Below, piece by piece: positions 1 to 4,944 of a stretch of 6,781 nucleotides of DNA. Within the stretch, counting starts at the first letter, position 1; the number at the start of each line of letters is the position of its first letter. Made by a program: the position numbers and the translations under genes. Origin of the DNA: Candidatus Curtissbacteria bacterium (GTDB taxonomy: Bacteria > Patescibacteriota > Microgenomatia > Curtissbacterales > GWA2-41-24); assembly GCA_030688205.1 (NCBI GenBank), contig JAUYIQ010000042.1, positions 1 through 6,781 on the forward strand, given 5' to 3'. The notes under the pieces were generated by a model that was not told where the DNA came from, did not search any database, and worked only from the letters and a program-made list of their open reading frames with translations.

Positions 1-4
1 CCCT

Positions 5-28
5 GGCTAGAAAAATCTAGTACTTTAA
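5..28 (+). promoter_or_regulatory. pyr leader hairpin element, copy A
   Basis: GG is followed by a 5-bp hairpin (CTAGA, loop AAAA, TCTAG; 7-20) and then TACTTTAA (21-28), just upstream of the SD of the first pyrF. All 24 nt are identical to copy B at 1753-1776, and the layout matches copy C at 2707-2736. The promoter that would precede it lies outside the window. The SD AGGAGG (32-37) is not part of the hairpin, so simple occlusion of the ribosome site is not evident. I infer a regulatory or mRNA-stabilising 5' structure. No named riboswitch family was recognised. Confidence 0.65.
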
Positions 29-47
29 CTTAGGAGGAAAATAAATC

Positions 48-896
48 GTGTCCAGGAATTTTGTGGCAATGTTAGAAAAGAAATGGGACGAAGGAAAGTT
101 TGTTTGTGTCGGTCTGGATACTGAGCTGGAAAAAATTCCAGAAGCGGCCCGGAGAGACACTATCGCAGGATCCATTGTCAACTTCAACAGAATAATCATT
201 GGTGCAACTGCAAACTTGGTTTGCGCCTTCAAGCCTAATAGTGCATTCTATGAGGCAGAAGATGTTGATGGGTTAAAAGCTCTGGTCGAAACCACGACCT
301 ATATCCGACAACATTATCCCGAAGTGCCCATCATTCTGGATGCAAAACGGGCAGATATCGGCAATACGAATCGGGGCTATGTAGTTAGTGCCTTTGGTGT
401 TATTCAAGCCGATGCGATCACTCTCCATCCTTATTTAGGGAGAGAGGCTCTTCAGCCGTTCCTTGATGACAAGGATAAAGGTTGCATTATTCTCTGTAAA
501 ACCTCTAATCCTGGTGCCGGAGAGTTTCAAGATGTTAACGTTGAAACATTGGGTGTTGGACATCTGCCACTGTATAAAATAGTCGCCGATCAAGTGGCAA
601 GAAAATGGAACACACTAGGAAATTGCGCTCTTGTCGCTGGGGCTACTTATCCTGAAGAACTTGGAGCGATACGAAAAATCGTTGGCGACATGCCACTATT
701 GATCCCGGGGATCGGTGCACAACAAGGAGACGTCGAGAAGACAGTCAAAAACGGGATGGACAGCCGGAAAAAAGGAATGATTATCAATTCCTCTAGAGGG
801 ATTATATTCGCTTCTAAAGGAGGTCCAAACATCGGCCCGGCAGCACGAGAGGAAACGCTTCGACTATCAGAGGAAATTAATAAATATAGGAGGTAA
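48..896 (+). CDS. pyrF: Orotidine 5'-phosphate decarboxylase, type II subfamily
   Basis: This enzyme decarboxylates OMP to UMP, the last step of de novo pyrimidine synthesis, in the cytoplasm. The 282-aa protein is full length for the type II (mycobacterial/Myxococcus-like) subfamily of TIM-barrel OMP decarboxylases. Visible signatures are FKPNSAFYE (61-69), the catalytic D-x-K-x-x-D motif LDAKRAD (Asp98, Lys100, Asp103), KTSNPGAGEFQD (151-162), GATYPEEL (198-205), PGIGAQ (220-225) and NSSRGI (247-252), whose Arg is the likely phosphate ligand. The GTG start is supported by AGGAGG at 32-37, 10 nt upstream. It is followed 2 nt later by pyrE, whose SD lies in the last codons of this gene, so the two are probably translationally coupled. 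A second OMP decarboxylase of the other subfamily lies at 1796-2581, so function here is redundant or divided. Confidence 0.95.
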   Translation: MSRNFVAMLEKKWDEGKFVCVGLDTELEKIPEAARRDTIAGSIVNFNRIIIGATANLVCAFKPNSAFYEAEDVDGLKALVETTTYIRQHYPEVPIILDAKRADIGNTNRGYVVSAFGVIQADAITLHPYLGREALQPFLDDKDKGCIILCKTSNPGAGEFQDVNVETLGVGHLPLYKIVADQVARKWNTLGNCALVAGATYPEELGAIRKIVGDMPLLIPGIGAQQGDVEKTVKNGMDSRKKGMIINSSRGIIFASKGGPNIGPAAREETLRLSEEINKYRR

Positions 897-898
897 AG

Positions 899-1537
899 GT
901 GGATAACTCAGGCGCAAAAAACATTATGGTCAGAGTCAAGGCGATCAGACAAGGACATTTTGTCTTAACCTCAGGGTTACATGCAGATACTTATGTGAAT
1001 AAGGACGCTATCTACCCCCATACCAGAGACATTAAAATGCTTTGCTGGGAACTTGCAACCAATTTTTGCTACGTTCCTCCCCTAGCAACCAGGGTTATTG
1101 CTCCGGAAAAGGGCGGTATCATCTTGTCGCAATGGGTGGCTGACGCCATGTCGGAGATAATGGGACGAGAGGTCTTAGCCCTTTACGCAGAAAAAACAGA
1201 CAATGGAGGTTTCACCGTTAAGAGAGGCTACGACCAATACATACCAGGGCAAAACATATTGGTTGTGGAGGATGTTCTAACAACCGGCGGATCAGCCCGA
1301 AAAGTCATAGAAGTAACGCGTTCATTTGGTGGAAAAGTAGTCGGACTGGGAGTCTTGTGCAACAGAGGCAATGTGACACCGGAGCAAGTCGGAAATGTGG
1401 AAATAACCGCATTAACCAATCTCACACTTCCAACATATGAAGCCGACGCTTGTCCCCTTTGCGCGAAAGGTATTCCCATCAATACTGACGTCGGCAAGGG
1501 CAAGGAATTTTTAGAAAGTCAAAAGAGAAGAGACTAA
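899..1537 (+). CDS. pyrE: Orotate phosphoribosyltransferase
   Basis: This enzyme joins orotate and PRPP to make OMP, the substrate of the adjacent PyrF. The 212 aa are normal family length. Visible features are TSGLHADTYVNKDAIYPH (24-41), typical of the OPRT N-terminal hood; APEKGGIILSQWVA (68-81), the phosphate-contacting loop; AEK..VKRGY (97-111), in place of the K-x-x-K-x-H loop of enterobacterial enzymes; and the PRPP motif LVVEDVLTTGGS (121-132), with acidic Glu124 and Asp125. The C-terminus carries CPLC (185-188), which I recall in a subset of bacterial and archaeal OPRTs; its role is unknown to me. The GTG start fits SD AGGAGG at 888-893, inside the end of pyrF. A strong intrinsic terminator follows at 1550-1578, so pyrF and pyrE form a two-gene operon. 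Confidence 0.95.
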   Translation: MDNSGAKNIMVRVKAIRQGHFVLTSGLHADTYVNKDAIYPHTRDIKMLCWELATNFCYVPPLATRVIAPEKGGIILSQWVADAMSEIMGREVLALYAEKTDNGGFTVKRGYDQYIPGQNILVVEDVLTTGGSARKVIEVTRSFGGKVVGLGVLCNRGNVTPEQVGNVEITALTNLTLPTYEADACPLCAKGIPINTDVGKGKEFLESQKRRD

Positions 1538-1549
1538 ATAATGAGTCCA

Positions 1550-1578
1550 GGCGGTGAATTAAAATCACCGCCTTTTTT
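1550..1578 (+). terminator. Intrinsic terminator of the pyrF-pyrE operon
   Basis: A perfect 8-bp stem, GGCGGTGA (1550-1557) with TCACCGCC (1565-1572), has a 7-nt A/T loop and is followed directly by six T (1573-1578). It starts 13 nt after the pyrE stop codon. Confidence 0.95.
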
Positions 1579-1717
1579 GTGCCAAATTGCCGTATCTATT
1601 TCATAACCATTACCAATACTACAATAATATATATTATTGTAGTGTGATTAAGACAATACTCTATGGGCACGAATACCTAACGTTTTTATATTCTATCTTC
1701 CTGAACGCATACATAAT
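1579..1717. other. AT-rich intergenic stretch with a 26-bp perfect palindrome
   Basis: There is no convincing gene between the pyrE terminator and the next pyrF promoter. The only clear structure is a perfect 26-bp palindrome at 1618-1643: the half-site ACTACAATAATAT is followed by its exact complement. It lies about 75 bp upstream of the -35 box of the second pyrF. It has no T-run after it, so it is not an intrinsic terminator. It could be an operator for a dimeric regulator or a cruciform site. CAATACT occurs twice, at 1614-1620 and 1654-1660. Confidence 0.5.
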
Positions 1718-1746
1718 TTGCATTTTATCGCCCCTTGTTATAAAAT
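1718..1746 (+). promoter_or_regulatory. Promoter of the second pyrF
   Basis: The -35 is TTGCAT (1718-1723) and the -10 is TAAAAT (1741-1746), 17 nt apart. An overlapping alternative -10, TATAAA, lies at 1739-1744. The start site predicted about 7 nt further on falls at CCGG (1751-1754), directly at the start of the leader hairpin. It matches the promoter of the third unit (2671-2699) at 20 of 29 aligned positions, including the whole TTGCATTTT block. Confidence 0.7.
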
Positions 1747-1752
1747 CTCACC

Positions 1753-1776
1753 GGCTAGAAAAATCTAGTACTTTAA
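1753..1776 (+). promoter_or_regulatory. pyr leader hairpin element, copy B
   Basis: This copy is identical over 24 nt to copy A: GG, hairpin CTAGA-AAAA-TCTAG (1755-1768), then TACTTTAA (1769-1776). It begins 6 nt after the -10 box, so the hairpin should be at the extreme 5' end of the mRNA. The SD AAAGGA (1783-1788) lies just downstream and outside the stem. Confidence 0.7.
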
Positions 1777-1795
1777 AAATAGAAAGGAAGAAGGA

Positions 1796-2581
1796 ATGGA
1801 GCCAAAAGATCGGATCATTGTGGCGCTGGACGTTGACAATTTAGACAAGATGAAAAGGCTGGTTGAACAACTTTGGGATCAGATTGGCTGTTTTAAAGTC
1901 GGTCTGGAGCTAATTCATGCGGTGGGAACCCCATGGATTATCCAGTGGTTCGGGGAAAATGATTTTGGAGGAGGAAAAAAAGTATTCCTCGACGCCAAGT
2001 TAAAAGACATTCCCAACACAATGAAGGGAGCCGCCAAGGCAATCACAGTCTGTAATGTAAAAATGTTTAATGTTCATGCGACTGCCGGGATAGAGGGCAT
2101 GATGGCGACCAAGGAAGGTGTAGAAGAGATAGTCAAAAAAATGTCTGGTGAAGTCACCGTCACAGGAGGAGATCTACCAAATCCTCTGATACTGGCCGTG
2201 ACTGTCCTTACCTCATTTGAAGAAAACAACGTCCATCTGATTTATGGAGCACCCAGTAAAGCAAAGGTCATCCAGCTTGCGCGAGATGCTTTGCTTGCAG
2301 GAATGGATGGTATCGTCTGTTCTCCCCAAGAGCTTGAAATTCTTGGAAAACAAAAAGAACTCTCCAAACTCCTTAGAGTCACCCCAGGAATCAGACCGGA
2401 GTGGGCAGTTGTCGGCGATCAGAAAAGAATAGGTACTCCAGCCGGAGCCATCTCTGCCGGGGCAGATTACTTAGTGATTGGAAGGCCAATTACTAATCCG
2501 CCTGCCGAAATCGGTTCTCCTCTGGAAGCAGTCAAACGAATTCAAGAAGAAATCGCATCCGTTGAGGATAAAGAAAAGTAA
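1796..2581 (+). CDS. pyrF: Orotidine 5'-phosphate decarboxylase, type I subfamily
   Basis: This is a second OMP decarboxylase, 261 aa, from the type I subfamily found in most bacteria, clearly distinct from the type II enzyme at 48-896. Signatures are IVALDV (8-13, with substrate Asp12), FKVGLELI (33-40, with Lys34), the catalytic motif LDAKLKDIPNT (65-75; Asp66, Lys68, Asp71), FNVHATAG (91-98), AVTVLTS (134-140), VTPGIRP (195-201) and GADYLVIGRPIT (222-233), whose Arg230 is the phosphate ligand in this family. All catalytic residues are present, so it is likely active. The ATG start fits SD AAAGGA at 1783-1788, 7 nt upstream. It is a single-gene unit with its own promoter, leader element B and terminator. 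Two different PyrF types side by side are unusual. Differential expression, or acquisition of one copy by transfer, are possible reasons. Confidence 0.95.
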   Translation: MEPKDRIIVALDVDNLDKMKRLVEQLWDQIGCFKVGLELIHAVGTPWIIQWFGENDFGGGKKVFLDAKLKDIPNTMKGAAKAITVCNVKMFNVHATAGIEGMMATKEGVEEIVKKMSGEVTVTGGDLPNPLILAVTVLTSFEENNVHLIYGAPSKAKVIQLARDALLAGMDGIVCSPQELEILGKQKELSKLLRVTPGIRPEWAVVGDQKRIGTPAGAISAGADYLVIGRPITNPPAEIGSPLEAVKRIQEEIASVEDKEK

Positions 2582-2600
2582 AAAACGTTGAACCAAGGTT

Positions 2601-2657
2601 GGCGGTTTACCTGATTACATTAAAAAATTTTAGTGTAAACAAAAAACCGCCTTTTTT
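2601..2657 (+). terminator. Intrinsic terminator of the second pyrF, with nested hairpin
   Basis: The outer stem is GGCGGTTT (2601-2608) with AAACCGCC (2644-2651), followed by six T (2652-2657). The 35-nt loop holds a second hairpin, ACATTAAAA paired with TTTTAGTGT (2617-2636, one G-T wobble). GTTTAC (2605-2610) can alternatively pair with GTAAAC (2635-2640), giving a competing fold. It uses the same GGCGGT...ACCGCC-T6 core as the first terminator. Confidence 0.85.
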
Positions 2658-2670
2658 ATTAGCTAAAAAA

Positions 2671-2699
2671 TTGCATTTTCTGCCTATTTGCTATATTAT
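2671..2699 (+). promoter_or_regulatory. Promoter of the pyrE-like third unit
   Basis: The -35 is TTGCAT (2671-2676) and the -10 is TATTAT (2694-2699), 17 nt apart; TATATT at 2692-2697 is an overlapping alternative. It starts 14 nt after the preceding terminator's T-run. It closely resembles the promoter at 1718-1746 and also delivers the predicted start at CGG, at the head of the leader hairpin. Confidence 0.7.
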
Positions 2700-2706
2700 T
2701 TAGTTC

Positions 2707-2736
2707 GGCAGGAAAAGATTGTTCTTGTACTTTTAA
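2707..2736 (+). promoter_or_regulatory. pyr leader hairpin element, copy C (diverged)
   Basis: GG (2707-2708) is followed by a 6-bp stem, CAGGAA (2709-2714) with TTCTTG (2722-2727, one G-T wobble) and a 7-nt loop, then TACTTTTAA (2728-2736). Compared with copies A and B, the stem bases differ but pairing is kept (for example a T-A pair becomes A-T), while the flanks GG and TACTTT(T)AA are conserved. This pattern supports a selected RNA structure. It begins 7 nt after the -10 box. Confidence 0.6.
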
Positions 2737-2753
2737 ATTAAGAGGTGTGGTGA

Positions 2754-3107
2754 GTGGACGAGTGCGAAAAAGCAGAAGTAATTAGGGTTTTAATGGAATC
2801 TGGCGGAATTGTAGAAAAACATATTGTAGCTGGCGAAAAACATACCAATCTTTTTAGTTTCGAACCAAAACTGATGACCGTAAATCCGCAAGTTTTAAAC
2901 TGGTTCGGGTGTTTAATTACAGACGAAATGTACCAAAGCGGCATTATTGTTGACTCCGTCATTGGCTTAAGAACTGAGGGGGCCATGCTCGCGTCTGCTG
3001 TAGCATATTACCTTTCTGACGCGACTGCCGCCCTCAATTTTCCCAATTATCTCTCCGATGCCCCTCTGTATAAAGAAGCCTCTCCTGTCGGAATTTCTCT
3101 TTTCTAA
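2754..3107 (+). pseudogene. Truncated, divergent PyrE-like phosphoribosyltransferase
   Basis: The open frame encodes 117 aa. Residues 8-87 align by eye with the N-terminal part of OPRTs: GGIVEKHIVAGEKHTNLFSF corresponds to the GHFVLTSGLHADTYVNK region of the neighbouring PyrE, and VIGLRTEGAMLASAVA (69-84) to its VIAPEKGGIILSQWVA. From about residue 88 (nt 3015) no family resemblance remains, and the PRPP-binding VEDVLTTGG segment is absent, so it cannot be an active transferase as it stands. The last 74 nt of the frame run antisense through the end of the convergent gene at 3034-3531. The GTG start is supported by AAGAGG at 2740-2745, 8 nt upstream; promoter and leader are intact. It is probably a 3'-truncated pseudogene. 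A short PRPP-less regulatory protein or an assembly join are alternatives. Confidence 0.7.
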
Positions 3108-3531
3108 CTGCCCAATAAGGAAAATTCTTTTTTTCAAAGCCTAACCACCCTATAGCATCTTTCTGGCGCATAAATTTTCGCAACTCTTCAAGTAATAGCA
3201 AATCCCCAGCTTCTTGCTGATCGTAAATAACACTTTTATCTTTCAAACGGGCTGGGGAAAGACCCGATTCAACCAGATCAATCTGCCTCCTTCTTGGAAC
3301 TCCGAATAATTGCTCCATTTCTCTAACTGTAAAAGAATCTTTTTTAGATCTATCGACTAGCACTTGGGCAATTTTTTTAGAAGCATAATACTTACTTGCC
3401 CATTCAATTTCATATTCACTATCATAATAGTTCTTTACTAAACCTTGGCACTTCAGTAAAATTTCTGCTTTCTCTCCTGTGGTTAGAGCAATCTGGGAAG
3501 AACTTCTGCCAGTTTCTTTGTTGACACTCAT
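3034..3531 (-). CDS. Uncharacterised protein with possible MerR-like helix-turn-helix
   Basis: This is a 165-aa soluble, charged protein that I do not recognise as a named family. Residues 66-120 have the rhythm of a MerR-type winged helix-turn-helix: SFTVREMEQLFGVPRR (66-81), then a GL-x-PAR-like turn (90-95), VIYDQQEAGDLLLLEELRKF (101-120). The usual second-helix RYYE consensus is absent, so this is only a suggestion. The N-terminal region (about 20-62) looks helical; the C-terminus is rich in aromatic and basic residues (WLGFEKKNFPYWAVRKEKF, 129-147). The ATG overlaps the dnaB stop (ATGA at 3528-3531), and a purine-rich GGAAGAGGAAAG lies just upstream, so it is translated from the dnaB mRNA. 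A role linked to replication is a guess from position only. It ends convergently inside the broken pyrE-like frame, and no terminator is visible. Confidence 0.75.
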   Translation of the reverse strand: MSVNKETGRSSSQIALTTGEKAEILLKCQGLVKNYYDSEYEIEWASKYYASKKIAQVLVDRSKKDSFTVREMEQLFGVPRRRQIDLVESGLSPARLKDKSVIYDQQEAGDLLLLEELRKFMRQKDAIGWLGFEKKNFPYWAVRKEKFRQERLLYTEGHRRDNWEN

Positions 3532-4841
3532 TCTTTCCTCTTCCCCTCAAATCCGTAAAAAGAAATTCTGGAAGGAACAAAGCGGAATTTCAAGGAAGCA
3601 GTCGGGCCATTTCTGTGTTTGGCGATTTCCATGGTCACATTCTCCGGATTTTCCTCATCTTCTTTAAATAAAAAGGCCACCACATCGGCATCCTGTTCAA
3701 TTGAACCTGATTCCCGAAGGTCGGCTAACCTTGGCCTTTGCCCTCCCCTGACTTCAACCGCACGAGACAGTTGAGAAACGGCAATCACCGGAACCTTAAG
3801 CTCACGGGCTAAATTCTTCAGACCCATCGAAATCTCTGAAACCTCCTGAACCCTATTTTCAGTTTGTCTTCCCCGAACCAGCTGTAGGTAATCAACAATA
3901 ATCAATTTTAGCCCCTGTTCGACCTGAAGCCTTCTGGCTTTTGTTCTCATTTCCAAAACGGAAATCCCCGGCGTGTCATCAATAAACAAAGGCGCTTCAG
4001 CCAAAACGCCCATCGCTTCAGATAATTTCGTAAAATCATCTTCATCCAACTTTCCTGTTTTTAACTTCCAGGCGTCAATTTCTGCCTGTCTGACCAAAAC
4101 TCTATCAACTAGCTCCTCCTGGCTCATTTCCAAAGAAAAAATCCCAACCGGAATTTTTTCATCCACCGCCACCGCCCGGGCAATATTTAAAACAAAGGCT
4201 GTCTTCCCAAGTCCGGGACGGGCTGCTAAAATAATCAAATTTGATTCCTGAAGTCCCGCCAGAACATTATCCAAATCACGAAACCCAGTAGGAATTCCCC
4301 TTAGTCCCCCCGCTTTTTTGTGAAGCTCGTCCAAGCGGTCAAAACTGGCCGCCAAAGCAGCCCTGATTGGCTGGAAAACCTGACGAAGATAAGCCTGGGA
4401 GAGTGAGAAAACCTCCTGCTCCGCCCTATCCAAAACAGTGTTAACTTCCGAGGTTTCGCTAAAAGCCATTTCGGCAATTTTAGATGAGGCAGAAATCAAT
4501 CTCCGTTTTGTGTAATCGTCTTTTATTAAACGTCCGTAGTGTTCGGCGTTGGCGGCCGTGGGGACAACAGAGACAAGTTCGGAAATGTATGAGGCTCCTC
4601 CAATCTTATCCAAAGTTTTTTGCTTCTTGAGTTTGGCGGTCAGAGTAACAATATCAACCGGTGTTCTTTCTTCGTAAAGAGTGAGGATGGCGGAGAAAAT
4701 AGCCGAGTTTGTCTCATCATAGAAATGTTCAGGCCGCAAGAATTCAACCACGGCAATAATTGCGTCTTTGTCTATTAAACAGGCACCTAAAACGCTTTTT
4801 TCGGCCTGATCGGAATGTGGAGGAATTCTGGATTCTGCCAT
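3528..4841 (-). CDS. dnaB: Replicative DNA helicase DnaB
   Basis: This is the hexameric 5'-3' helicase of the replication fork. Its 437 aa are close to the usual 440-470. The N-terminal DnaB domain (about 5-105) begins with the typical RIPPHS..AEKSVLGACLID. The RecA-like ATPase domain (about 180-435) shows GIPTGFRDLD (182-191), Walker A ARPGLGKT (207-214, Lys213), FSLEMS (235-240), Walker B LIIVDYLQL (313-321, Asp317), SQLSRAVE (356-363), LRESGSIEQDAD (375-386) and KHRNGPT (408-414), whose Arg410 is the expected arginine finger. There is no intein and no lost motif. The ATG at 4841 is fixed by the family start, yet no SD lies upstream: the 10-bp arm of the inverted repeat ends 3 nt from the start codon. 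It follows the MBL gene on the same strand after 103 nt and overlaps the next gene by ATGA. Confidence 0.97.
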   Translation of the reverse strand: MAESRIPPHSDQAEKSVLGACLIDKDAIIAVVEFLRPEHFYDETNSAIFSAILTLYEERTPVDIVTLTAKLKKQKTLDKIGGASYISELVSVVPTAANAEHYGRLIKDDYTKRRLISASSKIAEMAFSETSEVNTVLDRAEQEVFSLSQAYLRQVFQPIRAALAASFDRLDELHKKAGGLRGIPTGFRDLDNVLAGLQESNLIILAARPGLGKTAFVLNIARAVAVDEKIPVGIFSLEMSQEELVDRVLVRQAEIDAWKLKTGKLDEDDFTKLSEAMGVLAEAPLFIDDTPGISVLEMRTKARRLQVEQGLKLIIVDYLQLVRGRQTENRVQEVSEISMGLKNLARELKVPVIAVSQLSRAVEVRGGQRPRLADLRESGSIEQDADVVAFLFKEDEENPENVTMEIAKHRNGPTASLKFRFVPSRISFYGFEGKRKE

Positions 4842-4844
4842 ATT

Positions 4845-4915
4845 TAGCGGCTAGCGGCGAGTGGCGAGTGGTTAGGGAGAAATAAATATTAGCTAGTCCT
4901 AGCCCCTAGCCGCTA
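4845..4915. repeat. Inverted repeat made of 7-nt units between dnaB and the MBL gene
   Basis: TAGCGGCTAG (4845-4854) and CTAGCCGCTA (4906-4915) are perfect 10-bp inverted arms. The left arm continues as near-repeats of a heptamer: GCGGCTA, GCGGCGA, GTGGCGA, GTGGTTA (4848-4875). The right arm, read on the other strand, repeats TAGCGGC, TAGGGGC, TAGGACT. Beyond the perfect 10 bp the arms pair further with mismatches around an A/T-rich centre (4878-4890). No T-run follows on either strand, so it is not a standard terminator. It resembles the small intergenic repeats of CPR-type genomes, possibly MITE/REP-like; that comparison is from memory. Confidence 0.75.
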
Positions 4916-4922
4916 TCCCCTC

Positions 4923-4935
4923 TGTCCAAAGGACA
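4923..4935. repeat. Small hairpin downstream of the MBL gene
   Basis: TGTCC-AAA-GGACA forms a 5-bp stem 9 nt beyond the MBL stop codon, next to AAGC-TC-GCTT (4937-4946). It is short and lacks a T-run. It may be part of the 3' end of the MBL transcript or chance. Confidence 0.3.
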
Positions 4936-4944
4936 CAAGCTCGC

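Noticed and set aside
5..47. PyrR-binding loop or preQ1-type riboswitch
   Set aside because: The PyrR anti-antiterminator consensus is not present and no attenuator hairpin with T-run lies between leader and gene; the preQ1-I layout (C-rich loop, A-rich tail) does not match.
647..832. 61-aa minus-strand open frame inside the first pyrF
   Set aside because: It is an antisense shadow of conserved PyrF motifs.
1228..1503. 91-aa minus-strand open frame inside pyrE
   Set aside because: It is antisense to a fully convincing gene; no start signal or family motif.
1587..1844. 85-aa + strand open frame
   Set aside because: It covers the palindrome, promoter and leader and runs out of frame into pyrF; it is low-complexity Tyr/Ile/Leu-rich, has no SD and shows no family resemblance.
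2738..2986. 82-aa minus-strand open frame over the pyrE-like fragment
   Set aside because: It is antisense to the OPRT-like reading; no SD and no recognisable family.
3973..4251. 92-aa + strand open frame inside dnaB
   Set aside because: It is antisense to Walker A and surrounding conserved DnaB sequence; a shadow.
4845..4915. CRISPR array or rho-independent terminator
   Set aside because: The units are 7 nt without spacers, and no T-run follows the hairpin on either strand.
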